DNA of 64,000 nucleotides from Stackebrandtia albiflava (GTDB lineage: Bacteria > Actinomycetota > Actinomycetes > Mycobacteriales > Micromonosporaceae): assembly GCF_007994225.1 (NCBI RefSeq), contig NZ_VLLL01000006.1, positions 1 through 64,000 of the forward strand, given 5' to 3'. The position numbers and the translations under genes are program-made. Position 1 is the first letter of the stretch, and each line of letters opens with the position of its first letter. The notes under the pieces were generated by a model. It was not told where the DNA came from and ran no database searches. It was given only the letters and a program-made list of their open reading frames with translations. Below are positions 46,769 to 55,451 of this stretch, in pieces.

Positions 46769-47922
46769 CGATGGTCGACTTCGCGGGACTCCGCCAGGTG
46801 GTGGTGGATCCGCTGCTCGGATTCGCCGACAACGCGAGGAAACTCGCCACCGAGCTCGAACAGTTCGGCAGCGAGACGGACGGCCTCAAGCGGGCACTGT
46901 CCGGGATGTGGTCCGGCACGGACGCGGTCGCGGCGACGAACTCGCTGGCCCGCGACGCCGCCGAGTACCGGAAGAGCTCCGGCCAGTATGGACGCCTCGA
47001 CGAGATCGTCTCGCAGCTCGCCCAGGCGCTCAAGGCGGCCAAGCAACTCCTGGAATCGGCGATCGGCATGGTGCCGTCGATACCCGGCATGATCGACGGC
47101 GGCGGGACCATCACCATCGACTACGGAAGGCTGGGGCCGAATCCGTCGCAGGCCGCGGTGGACGCCGCGGTCTCCCGGGCGCATCAGGTCCACGACCAGA
47201 TCCGGCAGGCGCTGCAACAGGCGACCGACGCCGACCGGCGGGCGCAGTCGGCACTCGCCGGGCTCGTCGAGGCCGACGTGCCGATACCGCAGCCCCGGCC
47301 CGACACACTGCCCACCGGCGAGGACGCCCCGGTGCCGCAACCCCGGCCGGACACGCTCCCCACCGGTGAGGACGCCCCCGTGCCGCAGCCCCGGCCCGAC
47401 GACCTCGGCGGTCAGACCGGTCAGGACGGCCAGGGCGACCAGGGCGACCAGGCCGCCGGCGGTGACGCGGGCGGCGGCGACGCCCCGCTCCAGCCGGTCG
47501 GCGGGCTCAACCAGGCGCAGATGAACAACGCCGCGACCATCATCGCGGTCGGCGAACGCCTGGGCATCAGCGAACGCGGCCAGGCCATCGCGCTCGCGAC
47601 GGCGATGCAGGAGAGCAACTTCCGCAACCTCGCCAACACGAGACTGCCCGACTCCCTGAACGTGCCCAACGAAGGCACCGGCCGGGACCACGACTCGGTC
47701 GGTGTGTTCCAGCAACGGCCGAGCCAGGGCTGGGGAAGCATCGAGGAGTGCATGAACGTCGAGTACGCGGCGGAGGCGTTCTACACCGAGTTGCAGCGGG
47801 TGCGCGGCTGGGAGGACATGGAGCTCACCGAGGCGGCCCAGGCGGTCCAGCGTTCCGCGTACCCCGACGCCTACGCGCAGTGGGAGAACCTGGCGTACGA
47901 CATCCTGGAGGCCGACGACTGA
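46765..47922 (+). CDS. Large WXG100-like secreted protein with lysozyme-like C-terminal domain
   Basis: A 385-residue protein in three parts. The first ~100 residues are a helical WXG-like module with a W-S-G at 49-51 (LSGMWSGTDA). Residues 173-245 are a Pro/Gly-rich linker with two 16-residue repeats (PxPQPRPDTLPTGEDA), encoded by 48-bp units from 47281. The C-terminal ~140 residues are a lysozyme-like/transglycosylase-type domain: RLGISERGQAIALATAMQESNF (catalytic-type Glu in QES), then VGVFQQRPSQGWG and final YAAEAFYTELQRVRGWEDM. It probably cleaves peptidoglycan outside the cell. The start overlaps the partner's stop (ATGA). No separate immunity gene is evident. Confidence 0.8.
   Translation: MTMVDFAGLRQVVVDPLLGFADNARKLATELEQFGSETDGLKRALSGMWSGTDAVAATNSLARDAAEYRKSSGQYGRLDEIVSQLAQALKAAKQLLESAIGMVPSIPGMIDGGGTITIDYGRLGPNPSQAAVDAAVSRAHQVHDQIRQALQQATDADRRAQSALAGLVEADVPIPQPRPDTLPTGEDAPVPQPRPDTLPTGEDAPVPQPRPDDLGGQTGQDGQGDQGDQAAGGDAGGGDAPLQPVGGLNQAQMNNAATIIAVGERLGISERGQAIALATAMQESNFRNLANTRLPDSLNVPNEGTGRDHDSVGVFQQRPSQGWGSIEECMNVEYAAEAFYTELQRVRGWEDMELTEAAQAVQRSAYPDAYAQWENLAYDILEADD
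47281..47403 (+). repeat. 48-bp tandem repeat within the secreted protein gene
   Basis: Two full units (47281-47328, 47329-47376) and a partial third (to ~47403) encode PxPQPRPDTLPTGEDA. Nucleotide identity between units is high but not perfect, indicating repeat expansion some time ago. Confidence 0.85.
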
Positions 47923-47955
47923 CCCCGGTCGGCGACGGCCACCGCGGTCCCGACT

Positions 47956-47999
47956 CCGCCGGACGACGCCCGAGGGGGCATCCGGGCGTCGTCCGGCGG
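47956..47999 (+). terminator. 17-bp terminator hairpin
   Basis: CCGCCGGACGACGCCCG (47956-47972) and CGGGCGTCGTCCGGCGG (47983-47999) are perfectly complementary, loop of 10 nt, 33 nt after the stop of the secreted protein. Confidence 0.85.
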
Positions 48000-48109
48000 T
48001 CCACTGTGCTCTCTGCCCGTAGAGAATCTACGAGCTGATTGACGAATGTGAATTTATTCGCCATCATGTGCTCAGCATGAAACACCCACCCCACGAGAAA
48101 GAGGTTTTC

Positions 48110-48763
48110 ATGTCCGGCAACCCCATCTCCCGGCGCCGCGCCCTGATGTTCGGCGCAGCGGGTCTGCTGGCCGCGCCGCTGGCCGCCGGTACCGCCCTCG
48201 CCGACCCGATCGGCACCAACGCGGTCAAGGTCTACCTCGACCCGGGCCACGGCGGCTCCGACCCCGGCGCCGTCGGAAACGGCCTGCAGGAGAAGAACCT
48301 GACGCTCGACATCGCGCTGCGGACCAGGACCCTCCTGGTCAACAACTGGGGTGTCACCGTGCGGATGTCCCGCACGAGCGACATCTACCGCAGCCTCAGC
48401 TACCGCAGCTCCGACGCCAACTCCTGGGGCGCCAGCCTGTTCGTCAGCATCCACATCAACGCCGGCGGCGGCACCGGCTTCGAGAGCTTCCGGTACACCT
48501 CCACCAGCTCCCGGACCGTCAACATCCACCGCGCCCTCCACCCCGCCGTCCTGTCCGGAATGCGTTCGGTCGCCTCGGTCACCGACCGCGGCCTCAAGAC
48601 CGCCAACTTCCACGTCCTCCGCGAGACGAGCATGTCGGCGATCCTCACCGAGAACCTGTTCATCGACCGCGCCTCCGACGCGGCACTGCTCGCCCGCGCC
48701 GACTTCCGCGCCGCCATCGCCCGCGGCCACGCCCAGGGCATCGCCAACGCCCTCGGCCTGTGA
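48110..48763 (+). CDS. Tat-exported N-acetylmuramoyl-L-alanine amidase
   Basis: A 217-residue amidase. The N-terminus SRRRALMFGAAG is a Tat twin-arginine signal ending near Ala31. The Amidase_3 zinc sites are His47 in VYLDPGHGGSDPG, a Glu in GLQEKNLTL, and the His in LFVSIHINAGGG, with the catalytic Glu in SAILTENLFI. It hydrolyses the amide bond of the peptidoglycan stem. ATG at 48110 with AGAAAGAGG upstream. It is downstream of the lysozyme-like secreted gene but separated by a terminator. Confidence 0.93.
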   Translation: MSGNPISRRRALMFGAAGLLAAPLAAGTALADPIGTNAVKVYLDPGHGGSDPGAVGNGLQEKNLTLDIALRTRTLLVNNWGVTVRMSRTSDIYRSLSYRSSDANSWGASLFVSIHINAGGGTGFESFRYTSTSSRTVNIHRALHPAVLSGMRSVASVTDRGLKTANFHVLRETSMSAILTENLFIDRASDAALLARADFRAAIARGHAQGIANALGL

Positions 48764-48769
48764 GACCAC

Positions 48770-48803
48770 GCCGGCGGCCACCGGCCAGGAGGTGGCCGCC
48801 GGC
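48770..48803 (+). terminator. Terminator of the amidase gene
   Basis: GCCGGCGGCCACC (48770-48782) pairs with GGTGGCCGCCGGC (48791-48803) in a 13-bp stem, seven bases after the stop. Confidence 0.8.
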
Positions 48804-48997
48804 AACGGTCCGTGCAGCCGGTGCGTCGCATCGCCCGGCGACGGGCTCCGGCAGCGGACTCCCCGCCTGGCCGGTGATCGCGCGGTGCGGTGACACGGCC
48901 GCGGTACGGTGACACGGGGCCGACGTCCCCGGTTCCCTTCCCGCGCGACGCGAACCGCCCGGAGGCACGAACGGGCGGAATCGCGGGCACCTTCACA
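48804..48997. other. Gene-free stretch upstream of dispersed element copy 1
   Basis: Together with the terminator and the element it makes up a 474-bp gene-free region (48764-49237). No other feature is visible. Confidence 0.4.
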
Positions 48998-49091
48998 CCC
49001 CACCCCTATCCGGGGGCAGGCCACCCACATCGCAAAGCATGACCGGGCGCACCGAGCGTCGTCAACCGGTTATTCAGCGTGGCTTCAGGTT
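48998..49091 (-). repeat. Dispersed intergenic element, copy 1
   Basis: On the plus strand the conserved blocks are CCCCACCCC, CCGGGGGC, CCACCC, AAGCATGAC, GTCAACCGGTTATTCAGCG and CTTCAGG. The distance from the first C-block to GTCAAC is 63 nt, against 64 and 63 in copies 2 and 3. Strand is given as minus because there the core reads TTGACG-N18-CATGCT, promoter-like. It lies 147 bp upstream of the GNAT gene at 49238. Confidence 0.85.
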
Positions 49092-49237
49092 CGGCGGGGG
49101 CCGGTGCGTCGCCGTGATTATTCGCGATGGCGAACGACCGGCGTCCGATCCGCCACGGGCCAGCCGGTCTCGCGGGTCACGGTGTCCCTCCTCGACCACG
49201 GCGCCCGGAGCAGTCCGCCGGGCGGCAGGATGCCCCG

Positions 49238-49636
49238 ATGGACATCGCGTACCGGTGGCGGGCACCGCTCACCGACATTCAGGTCAACACGCTCCACGCC
49301 GCCGCCTTCGGCCACCGGGTGCTTCCGGCGCCGACCATGGCACGGCTGCACCGGCACAGTCTCGGCTGGGTCAGCGCCCACGACGGCGACAGCCTCGTCG
49401 GGTTCGTCAACGTCGCCTGGGACGGCCGCCGGCACGCTTTCCTGCTCGACACCTGCACCGCACCGGACAGACAGGGCGGCGGTATCGGGACCGCCCTGGT
49501 CGCGCATGCCGTGGACCGGTCGCGCGACGCCGGTTGCGAATGGCTGCACGTCGACTACGAGGAACACCTCACCGGGTTCTACCTCGGCGCGTGCGGGTTC
49601 CGTCCCACGGCCGCGGGGTTGATCAGGTTGACGTGA
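49238..49636 (+). CDS. GNAT-family N-acetyltransferase, 132 aa
   Basis: A compact single-domain GNAT: LVGFVNVAWDGRRHAFLLDTCTAPDRQGGGIGTALVAHAVDRSRDAGCEWLHVD contains the V-x-x-x-x-R-x-x-G-x-G/A acetyl-CoA loop (RQGGGIGTA), and FYLGACGFRPT ends the fold. ATG at 49238. The final 14 nt overlap the end of a small convergent gene. Substrate unknown. Confidence 0.88.
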   Translation: MDIAYRWRAPLTDIQVNTLHAAAFGHRVLPAPTMARLHRHSLGWVSAHDGDSLVGFVNVAWDGRRHAFLLDTCTAPDRQGGGIGTALVAHAVDRSRDAGCEWLHVDYEEHLTGFYLGACGFRPTAAGLIRLT

Positions 49637-49775
49637 CCGGTTCCCCCGTCTCGTCGCCGGGCGCCCGGACGGTGGCGGCCGGGATCTCACATGAGTCGCC
49701 GTCGCACGCCACGGCGTCCGGATCACCCAGCAGCGTGAACGGCGACGGCGCCGTCTCGTCCCGTTCGGCGGTCAT
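49623..49775 (-). CDS. Small protein (50 aa) coupled to the DsbA/FrnE gene
   Basis: MTAERDETAPSPFTLLGDPD begins a 50-residue ORF whose core VACDGDSCEIP holds a C-x4-C pair. The ATG overlaps the DsbA stop (ATGA), so translation is coupled. I recall similar small C-x4-C proteins with an LLGDP motif downstream of FrnE-like genes in streptomycetes, but that is from memory and unverified. A redox or metal-binding role beside the thiol oxidoreductase is plausible; function unknown. Confidence 0.75.
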   Translation of the reverse strand: MTAERDETAPSPFTLLGDPDAVACDGDSCEIPAATVRAPGDETGEPVTST

Positions 49776-50440
49776 GACGCGTCGCCCCGGGCCGCCGCCG
49801 CCTGCTCCAACGCCGCCGCGAACACCTGGGGTTCCTGTGCGCCGGACACACCGAACTTCTCGTCGATGACGAAGAACGGCACCCCGGAGATGCCGTAGGC
49901 GCGGGCCTGCGCGATGTCGGCGGCCACGTCGTCGCGGTGGGCGTCCTCGGCGAGGGCCGCGCGCACCAGTTCCGGATCCAGACCCACCTCGGCGGCCAGT
50001 GCGATCAGTTCGGAGTCGCGGCCGAGATGACGGCCCTCCTCGAAGTACGCCTTGAGGAACCGCTCCTTGAGTTCCGCCTGCCTGCCGTGCGCCTTGGCCA
50101 GGTGCAGCACCTGGTGCGCCCGGTACGTCTTGGTGTGGCGGAGCGCGTCGAAGTCGTAGTGCAGCCCGACGGAGGCCGCGATGTCGGTGACCTGCTGAAG
50201 CATGCCCTTCACCGCCGCCGCGGGCATGCCCTTGTGCTCGGCGAGGAAATCGACCTCGCTGCCGTCGAAGTCCACCGGGGTGTCGGGGGCCAGCTCGAAC
50301 GAGTGGTACTCGACCTCGACGGCGGCGTCACCGCCGTTCGCCCGGTACCGTTCCACGCCGTCCTCGAAGCGTCGTTTGCCGATGTAACACCACGGGCAGG
50401 CGATGTCGGACCAGATGTCGACCTTCAACGGTGCGGTCAT
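49772..50440 (-). CDS. DsbA-family oxidoreductase (FrnE-like)
   Basis: A 222-residue thioredoxin-fold protein with CPWCYIG (Cys15, Cys18) at the start and the long helical insertion of the FrnE/2-hydroxychromene-isomerase subgroup. The cis-Pro loop ISGVPFFVIDEKFGVSGAQ is conserved. No signal peptide, so it is cytosolic; FrnE of Streptomyces and Deinococcus has disulfide isomerase activity. ATG at 50440 with GAGGAG upstream. Followed by the coupled 50-aa gene. Confidence 0.93.
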   Translation of the reverse strand: MTAPLKVDIWSDIACPWCYIGKRRFEDGVERYRANGGDAAVEVEYHSFELAPDTPVDFDGSEVDFLAEHKGMPAAAVKGMLQQVTDIAASVGLHYDFDALRHTKTYRAHQVLHLAKAHGRQAELKERFLKAYFEEGRHLGRDSELIALAAEVGLDPELVRAALAEDAHRDDVAADIAQARAYGISGVPFFVIDEKFGVSGAQEPQVFAAALEQAAAARGDAS

Positions 50441-50590
50441 TGCGTCTCCTCGTTGTTCGCGGTTCGCGGCGAGCGGGGTGGCCGTCTCGGGACGTACGAC
50501 GAGGCCGCCGTCACGCCGTCGCACGGCGGAGTCGCAGGATGCAACGGCCCGGGCAGGCGATCGATTCCCGGACGTGACCGGTTCCGCCGC

Positions 50591-52066
50591 TCACCGGGAG
50601 TCGGCATGCCAACCCGCGACCGCCGCGCGGGGTGTGGGCGCGGCGAACCACCACACGACGACGAAACCGACGACCAGGACGGTGGCGGGAAGCAGCAGCG
50701 ACTCCCCCATCGCCAGCGAGAACGCGTCACGGACCGGCCCGGGCATGTCCGTCTCACCGCCGCCGGCGTCGGCGGTGTCCATCCCGGGAACGTGCACGGC
50801 GAGCCGGGCGTTCATCATCGCGGCGATGCCCGCACTACCCAGGACCGCGCCGAACTGCCGGGTGGTGTTGTAGACGCCGGAGCCGGCTCCCGCCAACGCC
50901 GGAGGCAGATTCCGGGTGGCCGACGTGGACAGCGGAGCCCACACTCCCGCGTTGCCGAATCCCAGCAGCGCCACCGGCAACAGCAGCGACCACACCGGGA
51001 CGTCGGGGGACAGGATCGCGCCCAGCCAGACCAGTCCCGCGATCATGCAGGCGAAGCCGCCGGCGGCGAGGTACTTGGGGTTCATCCGGTCGACGAGCCT
51101 GCCGACCACCGGCGCGAGCACCCCGGAGATCACCGCCATCGGCGCCATCAGCAACGCCGCCTGGGTGGGACTGAAACCCCGCGCGAGTTGGGCGTAGAGC
51201 ATCAACGGCAGCGCCATACCCGTCACCGCGAACCCCATGCCGTTGATGGCGACGTTGGCGAGGCTGAAGTTCCGGTCCGCGAACAGGCGCAGCGGGACCA
51301 GCGGCTCGCGGCGGTTCCAGCGCTGCCAGGCGACGAACACCGCCAGCACGACCAGGCCGGTGGCCACCAGACTCCACACCGAGACCGGGCCGACGATCGT
51401 CCCCCAGTCGAAGGTCTCACCCTCCTGGATACCGAACACCAGGCAGAACAGGCCGACGGCCGAGAGGATCACGCCCGGGACGTCGAAGCTGTGGACGTGG
51501 GTGGGCAGGACCGGGACGAGCCGGAACGCCAGCACCCAGCCCACGACGCCGACCGGGACGTTGATGAAGAAGATCCACTCCCACCCGAGGCCGTCGACGA
51601 GCAACCCGCCCACCACCGGCCCCACGAGGGTGGCGACACCGGCAACCGACCCCCACAGTCCCATCGCGGTACCGCGCCGGTCGGGTGGGAACGTCCGGGT
51701 GATCACGGCCATCGTCTGCGGCGTCATCATCGCCGCGCCCAGGCCCTGCACCACGCGGGCGACGATGAGGCTCTCCACGGTCCCCGCGAAGCCGCACCAC
51801 GCCGAGGAGGCGGTGAACACCGCGAGGCCCGCGAGGTAGACGTTCTTGGGCCCGTACCGGTCGCCGAGGCGGCCGGTGATGAGCAACGGCACCGCGTAGG
51901 CGAGCAGGTAGGCGCTGGTGACCCAGACCGCCTCGGTGATGTCGGCTCCCAGGCCGGACATGATGGCGGGCATCGCGACCGACACGATCGTGGAGTCGAC
52001 CAGGAGCATGAAGAACCCGATGACCAGTGACCACAACGCCGGCCATGGTCCGGTCCGCTCCGGCAT
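50591..52066 (-). CDS. DHA2-family (EmrB/QacA) MFS exporter
   Basis: A 491-residue, 14-helix drug exporter. N-terminal SLVIGFFMLLVDSTIVSVAMPAI contains the DHA2 motif LDxTIVNVALP-like signature (here LVDSTIVSVAMP), and motif A (GRLGDRYGPKNVYLAGL) follows in the loop 2-3. It is followed by the DsbA gene, in the same direction but 150 bp away. No regulator is adjacent. Confidence 0.93.
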   Translation of the reverse strand: MPERTGPWPALWSLVIGFFMLLVDSTIVSVAMPAIMSGLGADITEAVWVTSAYLLAYAVPLLITGRLGDRYGPKNVYLAGLAVFTASSAWCGFAGTVESLIVARVVQGLGAAMMTPQTMAVITRTFPPDRRGTAMGLWGSVAGVATLVGPVVGGLLVDGLGWEWIFFINVPVGVVGWVLAFRLVPVLPTHVHSFDVPGVILSAVGLFCLVFGIQEGETFDWGTIVGPVSVWSLVATGLVVLAVFVAWQRWNRREPLVPLRLFADRNFSLANVAINGMGFAVTGMALPLMLYAQLARGFSPTQAALLMAPMAVISGVLAPVVGRLVDRMNPKYLAAGGFACMIAGLVWLGAILSPDVPVWSLLLPVALLGFGNAGVWAPLSTSATRNLPPALAGAGSGVYNTTRQFGAVLGSAGIAAMMNARLAVHVPGMDTADAGGGETDMPGPVRDAFSLAMGESLLLPATVLVVGFVVVWWFAAPTPRAAVAGWHADSR

Positions 52067-52182
52067 CCGTGAAGCCTCCCGCCCCGCGACTCCGCCCGCC
52101 CGGCGTGAGGGCGGCCGGGCGCCCACCGAGGCTATCGGACCGGGGGGCCGCCGCCGGGCGGGTCGCCGATTCCGGGTGCCGG

Positions 52183-52524
52183 TCAGCCCCAGCCCAGCGC
52201 GTGCAGTCTCTCGTCGTCGATGCCGAAGTGGTGGGCGATCTCGTGTACGACGGTCACCGCGACCTCCTCGACCACCTGCTCCTCGGTGTCGCAGACGCGC
52301 AGGGTGGGCAGCCGGTAGACGGTGATCTTGTCGGGCAGCACGGCCCCGTAGTCCCAGCCCCGTTCGGTCAGGGCGTAGCCCTCGTAGAGTCCGAGGAGGT
52401 TCTGGTCGGGTCCCTCGGGCGCGTCCTCGACCACTATCACCACGTTGTCCATCATGGACAAGAGTGCTGCGGGCACCTCGTCCAGCGCCTCCGAGACCAG
52501 TTCCTCGAATCGCTCCGCCGACAT
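52183..52524 (-). CDS. Zincin-like metallopeptidase (DUF1025-type)
   Basis: A 113-residue protein with zinc site VVHEIAHHFGIDDERL (HExxHxxGxxD) near the C-terminus and the family start SAERFEELVSEALDEVPAALLSMMDNVVIVVED. The gene is divergent from serS, the usual neighbourhood in actinobacteria. It is a putative protease of unknown substrate. ATG at 52524 is used; GTG codons just upstream are alternatives. Confidence 0.88.
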   Translation of the reverse strand: MSAERFEELVSEALDEVPAALLSMMDNVVIVVEDAPEGPDQNLLGLYEGYALTERGWDYGAVLPDKITVYRLPTLRVCDTEEQVVEEVAVTVVHEIAHHFGIDDERLHALGWG

Positions 52525-52591
52525 CTCCACAGCCACGACCCGAAGGATATGACGTCGCCCTCCTCCACCGCTACGAGTAACCTTTCTCTTC

Positions 52592-53848
52592 GTGATCGAC
52601 CTGCGAGTACTGCGAGAGAATCCCGACCTGATCCGGCGCAGCCAAGAACTGCGCGGCGAATCCACCCGGCTGGTTGACGATCTCGCCTCCGCCGACACCG
52701 CCCACCGCAACGCCCTGCAGCGCTACGAGTCGCTGCGCGCCGAACAGAAACAGTTCGGCAAGAAGGTGTCGGCGGCCTCCGGTGACGAGAAACAGCAGCT
52801 GCTCGCCCGCACCCGGGAACTCTCCGGAGCGGTCAAGGCCGCCGAGAACGCCGTCACCACCGCCGCCGAGGCGCTCCGCAACGCACAGTTCGCCATCCCC
52901 AACCTCGTCGAGGAAGGCGTCCGGCCCGGCGGCGAGGACGACTACACCGTCCTGCGCGAGGTCGGCGAGATCCGCACACCCGACCCGTGCCGCGACCACC
53001 TGGAACTCGGCGAACTACTCGGCGCCATCGACATGGAACGCGGCGCCAGGACCTCGGGAGCCCGGTTCGGCTACCTGACCGGCGTCGGCGCCCAGCTCCA
53101 ACTCGGAATGCTGCAACTGGCCGTCCAGTACGCGCTGGAACACCGGTTCACCCCGATGATCCCGCCCGTCCTGGTACGGCCCGACGCCATGGCCGGCACC
53201 GGCTTCCTCGGCGCGCACGCCGAAGAGGTCTACTACATCGAACGCGACGACCTCTACCTCGTCGGCACCTCCGAGGTGCCGTTGGCGTCCTACCACTCCG
53301 GAGAGATCCTCGACCTGACCGAGCCGCGCCGCTACGCCGCCTGGTCCACCTGCTTCCGCCGCGAGGCGGGCAGCTACGGCAAGGACACCCGGGGCATCAT
53401 CCGGGTCCACCAGTTCGACAAGGTGGAGATGTTCTCGTACTGCCGGCCCGAGGACGCCGCCGCCGAACACGAACGCCTCCTCGCCTTCGAGGAGGACATG
53501 CTCGGCAAGATGGAACTGCCGTACCGGGTCATCGACACCGCCGCCGGCGACCTGGGCTCCTCGGCCGCCCGCAAGTACGACTGCGAGGCGTGGCTGCCCA
53601 GCCAACAGCGGTACCTGGAGCTCACCTCCACGTCGAACTGCACCACCTTCCAAGCACGGCGGCTCGGCGTGCGGTACCGCGACGAGGACGGGAAACCCCG
53701 CACCGCCGCGACGCTGAACGGCACCCTGGCGACCACCCGGTGGCTCGTGGCGCTGCTGGAGAACCACCAGCGGCCCGACGGTTCGGTGTACGTGCCGAAG
53801 GCGTTGCAGCCGTTCGTCGGCCGTGAGGTCCTCGAACCGGTCGGCTGA
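52592..53848 (+). CDS. serS: Seryl-tRNA synthetase
   Basis: A 418-residue class II synthetase. The N-terminal coiled-coil arm (residues ~27-100) reads the tRNA variable arm: [31 protein letters not shown]. Motif 2 is in [27 protein letters not shown] and motif 3 in [23 protein letters not shown] start gives [18 protein letters not shown]. tRNA-Ser(GGA) is at 6233. Confidence 0.98.
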   Translation: MIDLRVLRENPDLIRRSQELRGESTRLVDDLASADTAHRNALQRYESLRAEQKQFGKKVSAASGDEKQQLLARTRELSGAVKAAENAVTTAAEALRNAQFAIPNLVEEGVRPGGEDDYTVLREVGEIRTPDPCRDHLELGELLGAIDMERGARTSGARFGYLTGVGAQLQLGMLQLAVQYALEHRFTPMIPPVLVRPDAMAGTGFLGAHAEEVYYIERDDLYLVGTSEVPLASYHSGEILDLTEPRRYAAWSTCFRREAGSYGKDTRGIIRVHQFDKVEMFSYCRPEDAAAEHERLLAFEEDMLGKMELPYRVIDTAAGDLGSSAARKYDCEAWLPSQQRYLELTSTSNCTTFQARRLGVRYRDEDGKPRTAATLNGTLATTRWLVALLENHQRPDGSVYVPKALQPFVGREVLEPVG

Positions 53849-53861
53849 CCGGCCACACGCT

Positions 53862-54359
53862 TCAGGACCCGGCGGGTGTGAACAACTCGATCGCCCGCCG
53901 GGTCGAGGCGACCAGTTCCGGGTCGCCCTTCACCAACCGCAGCGCCAACGCCTCGTGCAGCACCGTGCCGGCCTCGCCGGTCTCGCCCGACTCCGCCAGG
54001 CACTTCCCGAGATGCTGCAGCGCGAAGTCCAGCAGCTCGGGGACCGAGGCACGCGCCAGTTCCACGGCACGCCGGTACTGCGGCAGTGCCGCCGCCGGGT
54101 CGCCGGCGTACCTCGTCACGTCCGCCCGGTTCACCATCACCGCGAGACGGCGGCGATCGGTGTCGGCCGCCTCGTAGGCGGCGTCCAGCAGCCCGGCCGC
54201 CGCCTCGTACTCGCCGGTCAGCAACCTGCCGAGACCGGCGGCGCGCAACTCCGCGAAGCCCTCCGGTTCACCGATCCGGGCCAGTTCGGCGTCGAGCGCC
54301 GCCCGGTCGGTGGGCACCATCCGCAACCGTTCGTCGTAGCCGATCAGGTGATACACCAC
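53862..54359 (-). CDS. TPR-repeat protein, 165 aa
   Basis: A helical-repeat protein with tetratricopeptide-like pairs: GLGRLLTGEYEAAAGLLDAAYEAA, NRADVTRYAGDPAAALPQYRRAVELARA and LGKCLAESGETGEAGTVLHEAL. It is convergent with serS and probably a scaffold of unknown partner. GTG start. The dispersed element copy 2 (54421-54516), read on the minus strand, lies directly upstream. Confidence 0.8.
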   Translation of the reverse strand: MVYHLIGYDERLRMVPTDRAALDAELARIGEPEGFAELRAAGLGRLLTGEYEAAAGLLDAAYEAADTDRRRLAVMVNRADVTRYAGDPAAALPQYRRAVELARASVPELLDFALQHLGKCLAESGETGEAGTVLHEALALRLVKGDPELVASTRRAIELFTPAGS

Positions 54360-54420
54360 GGCGTGAGCCTATGGGCCGCCCGGACACCGGGGACGGCGGG
54401 ACCGCCGGGCGCCCTGAACG

Positions 54421-54516
54421 CCCCACCCCGACCGGGGGCAGACCACCCGGTCGGCTCGAAGCATGACAAACCGGCCGAAACCACGTCAACCGGTTATTCA
54501 GCGCGCCTTCAGGTTC
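54421..54516 (-). repeat. Dispersed intergenic element, copy 2
   Basis: Blocks CCCCACCCC, CCGGGGGC, GACCACCC, GAAGCATGAC, GTCAACCGGTTATTCAGCG and CTTCAGG in the same order as copy 1. On the minus strand the core reads TTGACG-N18-CATGCT and points at the TPR gene starting 60 bp further on. The full gap (54360-54614) holds no other feature. Confidence 0.85.
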
Positions 54517-54614
54517 ACCGCGGGAGACGGCGCCCCGAGTCTTCAACCCTCGGCAACCATGAGTTGGCGCACACGCGGCGATCCCCGTCATCTCCACGCC
54601 GGTAATGTCGGAAC

Positions 54615-55451
54615 ATGAAGAAGCCCGGACTCGTCATCGTCGACCTCGACGGCACGGTGGTGGCACACGGCGCCGGAGACACCTCCCTCACCGCCGCGGC
54701 CGAGCCCAGCCCCGCCGTCATCGAAGCCCTCGCCGCCGTACAGGCCGCCGGCGTCCCCGTCGCCATCGCCACCGGCCGCGCCATCTGGGGCGCCCTCCGC
54801 ACCGCCCGGTCACTGGGCCTGACCCGCGGCCTGATCTCCGCCGCGCACGGTGCCGTCACCTACGACCTCGCCGCCGGCGCCGTCGTCGACTCCCACATGA
54901 TCGACCCCTCGCTGGCCGTGAAGAGCCTCGCCGCCGCCGACGTCCGCACCGCGTTCGCCGTGGAACTGGGCACGGTCGGTTGGCGGCACACCGCCGACTT
55001 CGCCCGCGACTTCCACAGTGACTGGGCCGACGTCGTCGACGTCGCGACACTGGCCGCCACCAGCACCCCGCGCCTCGCCGCCCGCCTCCCCGGCGGAAGC
55101 CGGTACGGCGCGGGCCTACGGTGCCCACTGGCCGGCAAACTCGCAAACGACGCCGCACTCGATCCCGGAATGTACTGTGTGGAGGTGGGCTTCAACGGCT
55201 GGATCGACATCGGACCGGCCGGAGTCACCAAGGCGACCGGCGCCGAGGCCATCGCCCGGCACCACGGGGTCTCGGCCGCCGACACCGTCGTCTTCGGCGA
55301 CGCCGCCAACGACCTGCCGATGTTCGGCTGGGCCGGGCACGCCGTCGCGATGGGACAGGCGGTGGACGAGGTCAAGGCCGCCGCCCACGAGGTCGCACCC
55401 GCCGTCGGCGACGACGGCGTCGCCACGGTACTGCGGAGGTGGTTTCGATGA
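54615..55451 (+). CDS. HAD-superfamily hydrolase, Cof/IIB type (first of a tandem pair)
   Basis: A 278-residue Cof-like phosphatase. Motif I LVIVDLDGTVV has the catalytic Asp; the cap is type C2; motif IV reads VVFGDAANDLPMFGWAGHAVAMG. Substrates of this group are sugar phosphates or related small molecules; the specific one is not known. It overlaps the next HAD gene by 4 nt. Confidence 0.92.
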   Translation: MKKPGLVIVDLDGTVVAHGAGDTSLTAAAEPSPAVIEALAAVQAAGVPVAIATGRAIWGALRTARSLGLTRGLISAAHGAVTYDLAAGAVVDSHMIDPSLAVKSLAAADVRTAFAVELGTVGWRHTADFARDFHSDWADVVDVATLAATSTPRLAARLPGGSRYGAGLRCPLAGKLANDAALDPGMYCVEVGFNGWIDIGPAGVTKATGAEAIARHHGVSAADTVVFGDAANDLPMFGWAGHAVAMGQAVDEVKAAAHEVAPAVGDDGVATVLRRWFR

